Shown: one piece after another, positions 27,103-35,869 of the stretch | How the letters are laid out: the number at the start of each line of letters is the position of its first letter | How positions within the stretch are numbered: the stretch's first letter is position 1 | Source: Acaudatibacter sp963835495 | GTDB lineage: Bacteria; Pseudomonadota; Alphaproteobacteria; Caulobacterales; Caulobacteraceae | Assembly: GCA_963835495.1 (NCBI GenBank) | Contig: CAWIFQ010000003.1 | Coordinates: 1,426,001-1,490,000 of the forward strand | Direction of reading: 5' to 3' | Length of the DNA stretch: 64,000 nucleotides | Notes under the pieces: model-generated | The model's database searches: none | Told to the model about the DNA's origin: nothing | Seen by the model: the letters and a program-made list of their open reading frames with translations, nothing else | Position numbers and translations under genes: made by a program

Positions 27103-27909
27103 TCAGATCAACTCGTCGGTGAACACCGTGAACTCCGCCAGGTCGGCGGGGCCGAAGTTGGTGACGATGGCGACGTCGGCGGCGTCGCGGCCGACGCCCA
27201 TCAAGGTGCGGCCGATGCGGGGATGGTTGTGGCGGGCGTCGGCGGTGCGCCAGGCGCCCCCGAGCCAGACCTCCAGCCAGGCGCTGAAGTCCATCGGGCC
27301 CGGCACGGGCTCGACGCGGATGTCGCCCAGGTAGCCGGTGCAGTAGCGCGCCGGGATGTTGAGCGCGCGGCAGAGCGTGATCGCCAGGTGGGCGTAGTCG
27401 CGGCAGACCCCTGCCCGCTCCTCATGCGCCTGGTGAGCGGTCTTGGTGGCCCTGGCGTGCTCGTAGCCGAAGCGGATCCGCTCATGAGTATAGTCGAGCA
27501 CCGCCTGAACGCGTGACCAGCCGAGGTCGGTCGGGCCGAACTGCCTCCAGGCCAGGTCGCTCAGCAGCTCCACGTCGCAATAGCGCGAGGGCAGCAGGTA
27601 GGTGACGACATGGTCCGGCAGCTCGTCGACCGGCTCCTGCCGCGCGCCGTAGGGAATGGGGTCGGGCTCGCCCAAGTCGCGGATCACGAAGTCGGTGTGA
27701 AAGGTCGTGCGGCCCGCTGGCGCGACAAGACGGGTGCAGGTGTTGCCGAACGAGTCGACGTAGGTGCGGATCGGAACATAGGGCTCCGTCTGCATCCAGT
27801 CGGGTTTCTCGAGGTCGCGGGCGCGTTCAGGCCGAACGCTGAGCATCATCAGCATCGGGATCGGGGCGGGCGTGTCGTAGACGATGCGGTAGCCGGCCCT
27901 GATACGCAT
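27103..27909 (-). CDS. transglutaminase-like family protein (short form)
   Basis: 268 residues. The transglutaminase/cysteine-protease core is ERAGVCRDYAHLAITLCRAL (catalytic Cys), a GYLGDIRVEPVPGPMDFSAW linker to LEVWLGGAWRTADARHNHP (catalytic His) and an Asp-containing VGRDAADVAIVT. The N-terminal third is a beta-rich domain. It is 13 bases downstream of a second, longer transglutaminase-like gene on the same strand. In other genomes such pairs accompany alpha-E/ATP-grasp (DUF403) genes, absent here. Probably an intracellular peptidase or amide-bond enzyme; substrate unknown. Confidence 0.85.
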   Translation of the reverse strand: MRIRAGYRIVYDTPAPIPMLMMLSVRPERARDLEKPDWMQTEPYVPIRTYVDSFGNTCTRLVAPAGRTTFHTDFVIRDLGEPDPIPYGARQEPVDELPDHVVTYLLPSRYCDVELLSDLAWRQFGPTDLGWSRVQAVLDYTHERIRFGYEHARATKTAHQAHEERAGVCRDYAHLAITLCRALNIPARYCTGYLGDIRVEPVPGPMDFSAWLEVWLGGAWRTADARHNHPRIGRTLMGVGRDAADVAIVTNFGPADLAEFTVFTDELI

Positions 27910-27922
27910 TTAACCTTCGCGG

Positions 27923-28858
27923 TTATCCTGCTCCAGCAACTCTCAGGAACGTGGCCGGTTGCGTCGCCGGCTCGGCCTCCACGCCGATGTCGACTTCCAC
28001 GTCCATGCCCAGGAAGTCCGAACGCATGCCGCGCCAGGCCCCGTGCAGAGGCAGTGTCAGGCGCGGGTCGGCGGCGGAGGCCACCCGGATCAGTCCCGCT
28101 GACCCGACGATGCCGTTGGTCGGATCGAAGTCCGCCCAACCGCAGCCGGGCAGATAGACCCGCACCCAGGCGTGGGTGTGTCCGTGGCTGCCCCCCGCCT
28201 TTCCCCCGCCCTTCAGAGAGCCGCCGTAGACGTAGCCGGAGGCGAACCGCGCCGCGAGGCCGAGCCGGCGCGCCGCTTCGATCATCAGCACGGCGAAGTC
28301 GCGGCAACTGCCGCGGCGGCGTTCCAGCGTGACCTGCGGGGTCTGCGGCGCCCCGGCCTCGCGCACTTCGTAGGCGAAGCTCGCCCGCACCTCGTGGGTC
28401 ATGTCGCAGAGCACGGTCGACAGGCGGGTCCGGCCCACCGGACGCAGGAAGCGCCGCGCCCAGGCTTCGACCGTGCCAGCATCGGGATGCCGCGGATGCA
28501 TCGACGCGGCCAGCAAAGGCAGCTCCTCGGCGTCGTAGCTGAACGCGCCGGCGCCGATCGCGGCGTCTGCCGCCTCCAGGTCGAGCGCCGCGTGCGGCAG
28601 ATGCTCGAGCGTGGTCCGGCTCTCGACCACCAGGGCGTCGGCGCGGGCGTCGAAACGCGCGATCGCCACCCCGGCGTCGGTAAGATCGTGCAGGTGGCGC
28701 AGCAGCGATGGCTGTGGCGAGATGTCGAGTTCGTAGGCAACCAGCCGCTGGTCGAAGCCTTCCTGCGGACGCAGCATCATCCGGTGCTCGCCAAAGGCGA
28801 CCGGGGTGCGGTACCGGTAGCTCGTCCGGTGGCGGATGGAGACGATCGGCATTGGCAA
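27923..28858 (-). CDS. transglutaminase-like protein with N-terminal Bact_transglu_N domain
   Basis: 311 residues. The N-terminal beta domain starts SIRHRTSYRYRTPVAFGEHR, the hallmark of the Bact_transglu_N region. The catalytic domain gives ERRRGSCRDFAVLMIEAARR (Cys), SHGHTHAWVRVYLPGCGWAD (His) and DFDPTNGI (Asp), a complete triad. It starts at ATG 28858, divergent from the N-formylglutamate amidohydrolase-like gene, and is followed by the paralogous short form, forming a two-gene operon. Confidence 0.9.
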   Translation of the reverse strand: MPMPIVSIRHRTSYRYRTPVAFGEHRMMLRPQEGFDQRLVAYELDISPQPSLLRHLHDLTDAGVAIARFDARADALVVESRTTLEHLPHAALDLEAADAAIGAGAFSYDAEELPLLAASMHPRHPDAGTVEAWARRFLRPVGRTRLSTVLCDMTHEVRASFAYEVREAGAPQTPQVTLERRRGSCRDFAVLMIEAARRLGLAARFASGYVYGGSLKGGGKAGGSHGHTHAWVRVYLPGCGWADFDPTNGIVGSAGLIRVASAADPRLTLPLHGAWRGMRSDFLGMDVEVDIGVEAEPATQPATFLRVAGAG

Positions 28859-28926
28859 ATAGCTCAGCCAATTCCGCCGGCGGGTCTACGCGGCTCCTGG
28901 GCGCAGGGGAATCCACAACCTTCACT

Positions 28927-29637
28927 GTGCAAAGCGCAGGCGCTTCGTCGCCGATTCTGCTGGTGGGGGATCACGCCGGCCGAGATATCCCGGCTTCGCT
29001 GGGTCGGCTTGGCCTGCCCGACGCGGCGCTGGACCTGCACATAGCCTCGGACATCGGCGTCGCCGGCCTTGGCGCGCGCCTCGCCGACGCCCTCGGCGCG
29101 ACCTTCATCGCCCAGCGCTATTCGCGCCTGGTGATCGACTGCAACCGCGACCCGGGTCACCCCGCTTCGATCGCGGAGATCAGCGACGGGGTCGCCGTGC
29201 CGGGAAATACCGGTCTCTCGGGTGGGGCGCGCGCCGGTCGGGCCGCCGAGATCTTCGCGCCCTATCACGCCCGGATCGCCGACGAGATCGCGGCGCGGAC
29301 CGCCGCGGCGCGGCCTACGACCCTGCTGGCGCTGCACTCCTTCACCCCGGTGATGGCCGGCGCGGCGCGGCCCTGGCGGTTCGGCGTGCTGCACATGGGC
29401 CGCTCGCGCTTCAGCGAGGCGGTGCTGGGCGCCCTGCGCGCCGCGCTGGGCGCGGACCTGGTCGGCGACAACGAGCCCTACCGCATGGACGGGACCGACT
29501 ACACCGTGCCCCGCCACGCGATCGCCGCCGGCCTCGATTACCTCGAGCTCGAAGTGCGCCAGGACCTGATCGCGGATGCGTCCGGACAGGCCGAGATCGC
29601 CGCCTTGCTCGCCCCTCTGCTGCAGCGCCACGCGTGA
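28927..29637 (+). CDS. N-formylglutamate amidohydrolase family protein
   Basis: 236 residues from GTG 28927 (VQSAGASSPILLVGDHAGRD). Upstream frames are open but their sequence overlaps the divergent gene and is not family-like; CAGGGGAA lies somewhat far upstream, so the start is tentative. Family segments are LVGDHAGRDIPASLG, RYSRLVIDCNRDPGHP, LLALHSFTP and YLELEVRQDLI. HutG-like enzymes release formate and glutamate in histidine degradation, but no hut genes are adjacent, so a related amidohydrolase role is equally possible. Confidence 0.82.
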   Translation: MQSAGASSPILLVGDHAGRDIPASLGRLGLPDAALDLHIASDIGVAGLGARLADALGATFIAQRYSRLVIDCNRDPGHPASIAEISDGVAVPGNTGLSGGARAGRAAEIFAPYHARIADEIAARTAAARPTTLLALHSFTPVMAGAARPWRFGVLHMGRSRFSEAVLGALRAALGADLVGDNEPYRMDGTDYTVPRHAIAAGLDYLELEVRQDLIADASGQAEIAALLAPLLQRHA

Positions 29638-29968
29638 CAGGCCTGGGAGGGTTTGCTACCAGGGCGCACGGTCAATCGCGGACCATCCGGGGAGTCCTTC
29701 CGTGACAAGTTGCTGGAACAGCAGCCGCATTCGCTAGGCGAACGCTGACCTTCCGCTAGCCCCAGCCATCCGGCGCGCGCCTCTGGCGCGGCTGTCTCGG
29801 AACAATTCCATGTCGCCCCATTCTGAGCCCGCCGGTCACGGCGGCGCGCGTCGCCGCCTACCGGGCGCGATGCCGCAAACACCTGGCGCCGCCATGCGGC
29901 GCGTCCTCCGTCGCCATCACATCAACCTCGACAAGGGAGCACCATGACCAACTTCATGCTGACCTGCC
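29638..29968 (+). promoter_or_regulatory. structured leader region upstream of the Erm-type gene
   Basis: A 331-base gap without a long gene. Two strong hairpins are visible: 29832-29864 (CCGGT/ACCGG outside GGCGGCG/CGCCGCC) and 29886-29902 (GCGCCGC-CAT-GCGGCGC). They are followed by AAGGGAGC and ATG 29944, opening a 45-codon frame (MTNFMLTCRERPTH...) that ends at 30081 and overlaps the methyltransferase GTG start in another frame. This layout (hairpins plus a short leader frame) resembles erm attenuators; regulation is inferred. An additional CTGG hairpin near 29712 is weak. Confidence 0.45.
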
Positions 29969-30769
29969 GTGAGCGGCCAACGCACGCGGCTTCGCCTCGC
30001 CCAGAACCTGTTCGCCTCGGAGCGGCCGGCCAGACGGCTGGTCGCCAGCGCCGATCTGACGCCTGGCGACCTGGTCTATGACCTAGGCGCCGGGACCGGT
30101 GCGGTAACGGCCGCGCTGTTGGCGGCCGGCGTCCGCATCGTCGCCGTCGAGCGCGATCCGAACCTGGCCCGCAAGCTGCGTTCGCGCTTCCACGCAGCGC
30201 CGGTGACCGTGATCGAGGCGGACCTGCGCGACGTGCGTTTCACCGCGCCGTTCAAGGTCGTCGCCAATCCGCCGTTCAACGTCACCGCCGATCTGCTGCG
30301 GCGACTGCTGACGCAGGGGTCGGGGCCCGACGCCGCAGCGATCGTGCTGCAGCGCGAGGCGGCAGAGAAGTGGGGCGGCGTCCGGCAGGCCTCGGCTTCG
30401 CTGGCGGTTCGTCCGTGGTTCGAGCTCTGCGTCTCGAGCGCGTTCAGCCGCCACGACTTCGTCCCGGCCCCGAACGTCGAGGTGGCGCTGTTGCGCATCC
30501 GCCGGAAGTCACCGCCCGACCTGGCGGCGCCGCAAGCCGAGGCCTGGCGCGCCTTCATCCGCCATGCCCTCGCACGGCCGCAACCGGACGCCTGGAGGGC
30601 CCTGCGGCCGTTCGTCAGCAATCTGCAATGGCGGCGCCTCTCGCAGGACCTCGGCATCGCACAGAACGCCCTGCGCGCCGACCTCCGCTACGAGCAGTGG
30701 CTGGGCGTCTTCCGGTTCGTGCAACGCTGCGCGCCGACCCGCAAACGCCAGCGCATCGCGGCCAATTGA
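29969..30769 (+). CDS. Erm/KsgA-type rRNA adenine-N6 methyltransferase family protein
   Basis: 266 residues from a GTG start. Motif I is YDLGAGTGAVTAALL, the acidic loop is VERDPNL, and motif IV is VANPPFNVT, the N-P-P-F of adenine-N6 methylases. The N terminus LRLAQNLFASERPARRLV matches the Q-N-F/L Erm/KsgA entry, and the C-terminal helices end DLRYEQWLGVFRF as in Erm proteins. It would dimethylate A2058 of 23S rRNA if a true Erm; whether it confers macrolide resistance is not shown. The upstream leader suggests translational control. Confidence 0.82.
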   Translation: MSGQRTRLRLAQNLFASERPARRLVASADLTPGDLVYDLGAGTGAVTAALLAAGVRIVAVERDPNLARKLRSRFHAAPVTVIEADLRDVRFTAPFKVVANPPFNVTADLLRRLLTQGSGPDAAAIVLQREAAEKWGGVRQASASLAVRPWFELCVSSAFSRHDFVPAPNVEVALLRIRRKSPPDLAAPQAEAWRAFIRHALARPQPDAWRALRPFVSNLQWRRLSQDLGIAQNALRADLRYEQWLGVFRFVQRCAPTRKRQRIAAN

Positions 30770-30935
30770 CAGCCGTCCGAGCGCGGCTCAACCTCCGCGC
30801 TGGGTGGACACGACCCGCCGCTTGCGCCTTCGGGATTGGCGAACGTGTCGCAACGAACCTGCCTCCTCTGCCGTGGGCGGACGGGTCAGCAATGCAAGCG
30901 CCTGACGTCTCGTTCGCTCATGCAAAGGATCGACG

Positions 30936-31736
30936 ATGCGTGACTATCGCGACGCCAAAGCCATGGCGCGCCGACTGCGCGAGGCCCTGGCCCAGCAGGG
31001 CGTGCCCCTCACCCACACCGACTGCCTGGAACTCATCGCCCGAAGCTTCGGGCTGAAGGACTGGCAGGTAATGGCCGCCCTGATCGAGGCGGCCAGTCCG
31101 TCCGAGCGGGCGACGGCGGAACCGCCGCTCTGGTCGGGCCCGGCGCTGCTGCTGCGCGACATCGTGGTGTTCCCGAAGCAGACAGTCCCGGTCTTCGTTG
31201 GCCGCGCCATGTCCAAGCTGGCGCTGGCGGACGCCTATCAGGGCGAGCAGGAAGTGCTGCTGGTGACGCAGAAAGATCGCGCCGACGATGATCCGCCACC
31301 CGAGGCGATCTACCGGGTCGGCGTGGTCGCCGATGTGCTGGAGCGCACCGTGCTGCCGGCGGGCGAGATCAAGCTGCTGGTCCGAAGCCGTCAACGCGCC
31401 ACGGTGGTGCGCTTCGGCCAGGCAGGCGGCTTTCGCACGGCCGACGCGAGACTCGAGCCCGCGGTACGCCTCGAGGTTTCGGGAGCTGCGGACCTGGCGC
31501 GCTCGGCGCTCGCCGCGCTGCAGGCCTATGCCGCCGGCCGCGCAAACCTGCTCAAGCCTGGCGTCGCCGAGCGCCTCGCGGAGATCCGCTCTCCCGGCGT
31601 GCTGGCCGACCTGATCGCCGCCCACCTCGACCTCGACATCCCGCAGAAGCAGCGGCTGCTGGAGACGCGCGATCCCGGCCAGCGCCTGGAAGCTGTCACC
31701 CGGCTGATCTCGCAAGCCACCGCGGCGGCGGCCTGA
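30936..31736 (+). CDS. glyoxalase-related N-terminal domain fused to a Lon N-terminal (PUA-like) domain
   Basis: 266 residues. Residues 1-50 (MRDYRDAKAMARRLREALAQ, LTHTDCLELIARSFGLKDWQ) match the helical 'glyoxalase-related protein' module found as a leader in some bacterial proteins. From about residue 66, LLLRDIVVFPKQTVPVFVGR begins a Lon substrate-binding (LonN) domain, with VGVVADVLERTVLPAGEIKL and a helical tail. No AAA or protease domain follows, so it is a stand-alone adaptor-like protein. The stop overlaps the start region of the next gene, pointing to an operon. Confidence 0.75.
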   Translation: MRDYRDAKAMARRLREALAQQGVPLTHTDCLELIARSFGLKDWQVMAALIEAASPSERATAEPPLWSGPALLLRDIVVFPKQTVPVFVGRAMSKLALADAYQGEQEVLLVTQKDRADDDPPPEAIYRVGVVADVLERTVLPAGEIKLLVRSRQRATVVRFGQAGGFRTADARLEPAVRLEVSGAADLARSALAALQAYAAGRANLLKPGVAERLAEIRSPGVLADLIAAHLDLDIPQKQRLLETRDPGQRLEAVTRLISQATAAAA

Positions 31737-31738
31737 TC

Positions 31739-32611
31739 ATGCTGGATCAACGCGAACTCGCCATCCTGCGGCAGGCCTACGCCCGGCGCGTCTATTTCGC
31801 ATCCAACGCCGATGACCCACGGCTGGAAACCTGCCTCGCCGAAGTGCGCCGCGAGGACTTCCTTGGCCCTGGCCCCTGGGACATGCCGGTGATGGGCCCG
31901 GGGCCGACGTCGACCTACCGCCGCACGCCCGACGCCGACCCGATGTGGCTCTACCACGACGCACTGGTGGGCCTGATGCCCGAGAAGGAACTCAACAATG
32001 GCGTGCCGTCGTTCCTGACCTTTCTGATCTCGCTGGGCCGTGTCGCCGAGGGAGAGCACGCAGTCCATATCGGCGCGGGCGTCGGCTACTACAGCGCTTT
32101 CCTGGCCCGTTTGGTCGGCGAACAGGGCAAGGTGACGGCGATCGAGTATGAGCCGGCGCTGGCGGCCCGCGCCCAGGCCAACCTCGCGGGCTATTCGCAG
32201 GTGCGCGCATTGCAGGGCGACGGCGGCGCGATGGCGCTCGAGCCGGCTGACGTCATTCTGGTCAACGCCGGCGCGGCGCGCCCGGCCGACGTCTGGCTGG
32301 ATGCGCTCAAGGACGGCGGACGGCTGATCGTGCCGCTGGCGGTCGGCTACAACGGCCCGAACGGCCTGGCCGGGACCCGCGGCGGCATCTTCGTGATCGA
32401 GCGTCGCGGCGAGGCCTACGACGCGAAGTGGCGCTCGGCCACGGCGATCTACCCGTGCATCGGGGTGCAGGACGCCGAGTCCGCGGCAGGCCTCGCCGAA
32501 GGGTTCAAGCGCGGCGGCGCGGACAAGGTCAGACGCCTCCACCGGACCTCCGACGTGCCCGCCGAGATCTGTTGGGCGCGCGGTCCTGGCTGGGCGTTGG
32601 CCTACGAATAG
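31739..32611 (+). CDS. protein-L-isoaspartate O-methyltransferase-like SAM methyltransferase
   Basis: 290 residues. SAM motif I is AVHIGAGVGYYSAFLARLVG, followed by VTAIEYEPALAARAQANLA with the acidic ribose-binding residue, and motif IV LEPADVILVNAGAARPADVW. This is the PIMT (pcm) fold order, but the N-terminal 90 residues and C-terminal 70 differ from housekeeping Pcm, so a distinct protein-methylation role is likely. It starts 2 bases after the LonN-like gene stop, suggesting the two work together, perhaps in protein quality control (inference). Confidence 0.8.
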   Translation: MLDQRELAILRQAYARRVYFASNADDPRLETCLAEVRREDFLGPGPWDMPVMGPGPTSTYRRTPDADPMWLYHDALVGLMPEKELNNGVPSFLTFLISLGRVAEGEHAVHIGAGVGYYSAFLARLVGEQGKVTAIEYEPALAARAQANLAGYSQVRALQGDGGAMALEPADVILVNAGAARPADVWLDALKDGGRLIVPLAVGYNGPNGLAGTRGGIFVIERRGEAYDAKWRSATAIYPCIGVQDAESAAGLAEGFKRGGADKVRRLHRTSDVPAEICWARGPGWALAYE

Positions 32612-32778
32612 CGCCGCATTGGCGCGCGCCTGAGATTGTCTCAGCCTAGAAGTGATCGCCGCGGATGAACGAGCGCCCGGCTTGTCCGTTCATGTCAGCG
32701 ACATCTCGCGCCAGCTATCCACACCTGGACGCGGCGTGGCCGGCGTCGATGTCGATGCTGTAACAGGAAACAAACTCC

Positions 32779-34707
32779 ATGACTGGTTCAGGATTGTTCG
32801 GCCGGGCCTCGCGTCTGGCCCTCATCGCCGCCACCGCCGGCTTTGCGCTGGCGGCGTGCAATCAGGCCGCCGCGCCGCCGGCCGCAAACGCCACCGCGCC
32901 CGCGCCGCTGGCGGCCTTGCCGCTGGCGATGGACGCCGCACCTGCGATCGCACCGGCGCCGGCCGCCACGGCCTTGCCGTCCGCTCGACCGGCGAACATC
33001 GGCCGACTGGCCGACCCGGGCCAGGCCTACGCCTTTGCCGATCGGGCGGAGGCGATGAACGCCGGCTTCGGCGATGCGCCGCCTGACTACACCTTCGACT
33101 ACGGCGGCGGGCAGCGCCCGTGGGTCTGGCGCGCGGACGATCAATCGACCCGCATCGCCGAGCCGCTGCCGAACGGCGGTGACCGCTACTACTATTACGA
33201 GCCGGGCGCGCCGGATCCCTATCTGGTCCGCGACGACGGCTATAGCTACGGCTACGACAACGGCGCGCTCGTGGCGGTCTACGGACCGGACGGACGCCTG
33301 CTGCAGTCCGACCAACTTGGCGGTCGCGCCGACATCGCCGGTCGCATCCTCGCCCGGGCGGCGGAGATGCTGGCGGCGGCCCAGCGCAATCGGCGCGAAG
33401 CGGTCGCCGAGGCCAACTGGGCCGCGCGTCGCCAGGAAGTCGCTCAGGAGCGCGCCCGGTGGGCGGCGGCTCGGCAGGCCGACCAGGACTGGAGCGCCTA
33501 CCATGACCAACACCAGCAGCAGGACCAGGCATACTGGGCGGCCGAACGCTATCGGCGCGAAATGGAGGCCGCCCAGTTCGCCCGCCAGGTCAACGACGCC
33601 GCAGCGGAGCAACACGCCCGCGACGCCGCGCGGCAGGCGCAGATCCTCGCCGCCAACGGGCCGCCCCCTGGCCCACGGGCATGGGGTCCGCCTCCCGGAT
33701 CCCCGCCGCCCAACGGACCGCGCCCAAATCCGATGGGCGTTCAAGGGCGGGGCGACGGGCTTCAGAACTACCAGCCCAGAAGCGAAGCCCAGAACGCACA
33801 AGCCCAAGCCGCGCAGGCCCAGGCCGCCGCGGCGCGGCAGGCGCAGCTGATCGCCGCGCAGCAGCAGGCCAACGCCCAGGCTGCGGCGGCGCAGGCTGCT
33901 CAAAACAACGCCGACGCGCAGCGCCGGGCTCAGCTGCTGGCGTCCCAGCAGCAGTCGCAGGCGGCGCAGGCGCAGGCCGCGGCGGCGCGCCAGGCCCAGC
34001 TCCTCGCCGCGCAACGGCAAGCGAGCGCCCAGGCTGCGGCCGTCCACGCCGCTCAGGCCAACGCCGATGCGCAGCGCCGAGCTCAGTTCCTGGCCTCACA
34101 GCAGCAAACGCAGGCGGCGCAAGCGGCGCAGGCGCAGGCCGCCGCGGCGCGTCAGGCTCAACTCCTCGCCGCCCAGCGGCAGGCGAGCGCCCAGGCCGCG
34201 GCCGCGCACGCCGCGCAGGTCAACGCCGACGCGCAGCACCGCGCCCAGCTGCTGGCTTCACAGCAGTCGGCGCAGGCGGCGCAGGCGCAGGCCGCCGCGG
34301 CGCGCCAGGCCCAACTGCTCGCCGCGCAACGGCAGGCCAACGCCCAGGCTGCGGCGGCTCACGCCGCCCAGGGCAACGCCGACGCGCAGCACCGGGCCCA
34401 GTTGCTGGTCTCGCAGCAGCAGGCGCAGGCCGCGCAGGCGGCTCAGGCTCAAGCCGCGGCGGCGCGCCAGGCCCAGATCCTCGCCGCGCAACGGCAGGCC
34501 GGCGCTCAGGCAGCGGCCGCCCACGCCGCTCAGGGCAACACCGACGCGCAGCACCATGCGCAGGTGTTGGCGGCACAGCAGCAGACCGCCCAGGCCCAGG
34601 CGGCTCAGCACGCCGCGGCGTTGGCCGCGCGTCAGAAAGCCGAGGCCGAAGCCGCGGCGGCCAAGGCGGGCGCCGACGCCCACGCGTCGCCGAGGAACCA
34701 GCAATAG
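32779..34707 (+). CDS. large Ala/Gln-repeat lipoprotein, TolA-like stalk
   Basis: 642 residues. A lipoprotein signal ends in FALAAC (Cys27). Residues about 110-180 are rich in Tyr/Asp/Pro, including DRYYYYEPGAPDPYLVRDD. Residues about 335-620 are an Ala/Gln/Arg coiled coil built of roughly 46-49-residue repeats based on QAAAARQAQLLAAQRQA plus AHAAQ.NADAQHRAQLLASQ, about five tandem copies, matching nucleotide repeats at about 33800-34600. TolA-like periplasmic spans use similar composition. The end is SPRNQQ. The convergent GIN-like gene sits beyond a palindromic element. Confidence 0.78.
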   Translation: MTGSGLFGRASRLALIAATAGFALAACNQAAAPPAANATAPAPLAALPLAMDAAPAIAPAPAATALPSARPANIGRLADPGQAYAFADRAEAMNAGFGDAPPDYTFDYGGGQRPWVWRADDQSTRIAEPLPNGGDRYYYYEPGAPDPYLVRDDGYSYGYDNGALVAVYGPDGRLLQSDQLGGRADIAGRILARAAEMLAAAQRNRREAVAEANWAARRQEVAQERARWAAARQADQDWSAYHDQHQQQDQAYWAAERYRREMEAAQFARQVNDAAAEQHARDAARQAQILAANGPPPGPRAWGPPPGSPPPNGPRPNPMGVQGRGDGLQNYQPRSEAQNAQAQAAQAQAAAARQAQLIAAQQQANAQAAAAQAAQNNADAQRRAQLLASQQQSQAAQAQAAAARQAQLLAAQRQASAQAAAVHAAQANADAQRRAQFLASQQQTQAAQAAQAQAAAARQAQLLAAQRQASAQAAAAHAAQVNADAQHRAQLLASQQSAQAAQAQAAAARQAQLLAAQRQANAQAAAAHAAQGNADAQHRAQLLVSQQQAQAAQAAQAQAAAARQAQILAAQRQAGAQAAAAHAAQGNTDAQHHAQVLAAQQQTAQAQAAQHAAALAARQKAEAEAAAAKAGADAHASPRNQQ

Positions 34708-34708
34708 C

Positions 34709-34825
34709 CTAGAGCACGATGGGTTCAGATCGAACTGATCTGAACCCTGAATCGTGCTCAACACTTTGAATTTGGAGCGCGTTCGAACCGCAAAAGCAAT
34801 TCCACTTTTGCTGAACGCGCTCTAG
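34709..34825. repeat. double palindrome bounded by CTAG
   Basis: Two adjacent stem-loops. The first (about 34712-34759) has GAGCACGAT and GGGTTCAGATC arms closing on their complements. The second (about 34775-34821) has GAGCGCGTTC and GCAAAAG arms closing on CTTTTGC and GAACGCGCTC. The whole unit runs CTAGAGC ... GCTCTAG, and the last CTAG contains the stop codon of the minus-strand gene at 34822. Similar GAGCGCGTTCAGCAAAAG palindromes are common in alphaproteobacteria. Confidence 0.8.
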
Positions 34826-35658
34826 GAGCCGACCCGCACCACGCCAGAACCCATCACCGACTTGCTGATCAGGCCAGTGACCTTGGCGACGCGGACGTCG
34901 CCGGATCCCATCACCGTCGCCTTCAGGGAGCCGGCGACGCCGTTCAGGGTGACCCCGCCCGAGCCGGCGATCGACGCTTGCATCGACGTCGCCCGCCCGG
35001 CGGCCACATGCACCCTACCCGAGCCGGCGATGCGGGCGTTGAGCGGCCCATTCATCGAGGCGATGTTGATGTCGCCCGATCCGACATTCATGGCGACGAC
35101 CGGGCCGCCGATCGCGCCGGTGGTGATCGAGCCGGAGCCGGTGGCCGAAAGGTCAGCGGCGCCGGCCGCGCCGGTGCGGGTGTCGCCAGAGCCGGCCTGA
35201 CCAACCCTCAGCCTCCCGCGCACGTCGCCCAGCGCCCAGCCGCCGCAGCCGCTGTTGCCAAGCTCGAACGAATTGCTCCGCCCTCCCTGGCCCCACACCT
35301 CGCCGCCGACCGAAATGTGGACATCCATCGGCGTGCGGACCACCACCAACGGCAGGGCCGCGACCGGGATGTCGGGCAGGCCGGCCACCCTGGCCACCGG
35401 CTGTCCGGCGCGCATCCCGCAGCCGCGCAGCCGGCCCCAGAGGCCGCCGTCGACATATGTCCGGCCCCCGAAGTTCCAGACCCGGAGCGGCAGGCGACGG
35501 TCCGGTTTGAAGATATCGACGCGGATATCGGAGCGCGGCTCCGGCGAGACCGTCACGCGGACCGCGGCGTTGTTGATGTCGATCGACGGGGCCGCGGCGG
35601 CGATCGAGGCCGCGCAAACGCCGCCCGCCGACGCCATGGCCCCCAGTAGCCGGCGCAT
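34822..35658 (-). CDS. secreted GIN-domain-like (DUF2807-type) beta-helix protein
   Basis: 278 residues from MRRLLGAMASAGGVCAASIA, a Sec signal peptide; the GAGGAGGG ribosome site 12 bases upstream of ATG 35658 decides it over a longer frame. The mature N-terminal half has VTVSPEPRSDIRVDI and a Cys-containing GGLWGRLRGCGM segment. The C-terminal half is a ladder of short repeats (SGSITTGAIGG, GSGDINIASMNGP, IAGSGRVHVA, MGSGDVRVAKV) typical of GIN/DUF2807 right-handed beta structures. Likely periplasmic or envelope-associated; ligand unknown. Confidence 0.75.
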   Translation of the reverse strand: MRRLLGAMASAGGVCAASIAAAAPSIDINNAAVRVTVSPEPRSDIRVDIFKPDRRLPLRVWNFGGRTYVDGGLWGRLRGCGMRAGQPVARVAGLPDIPVAALPLVVVRTPMDVHISVGGEVWGQGGRSNSFELGNSGCGGWALGDVRGRLRVGQAGSGDTRTGAAGAADLSATGSGSITTGAIGGPVVAMNVGSGDINIASMNGPLNARIAGSGRVHVAAGRATSMQASIAGSGGVTLNGVAGSLKATVMGSGDVRVAKVTGLISKSVMGSGVVRVGS

Positions 35659-35869
35659 CGCGGTCCCTCCTCGATGTGAAGCGGAGCCTAGAGAGCGCCG
35701 GGCGCCTTGGCAGCTTAATTTTGCGTCATTGCAAGGAATGAGCGTGGCGGCGGCCGGCTGCGGTTTGGCGCACATTCCGGCGACGAACCGAACCGAATGG
35801 GCGCGCCTCACTAGCCAAAGCGGGCGACAGCGCGCGATAAGTCGCCGGAAGTCGTTCGAGGAGGCGCAC

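Noticed and set aside
29944..30081. 45-codon leader frame as a stand-alone gene
   Set aside because: It overlaps the methyltransferase start in another frame and has no family similarity; reported only as a possible regulatory leader.
33800..34600. Regular DNA repeats resembling an array
   Set aside because: They are coding repeats of the Ala/Gln coiled coil, of 46-49 codons with drifted copies, not CRISPR repeats with unique spacers.
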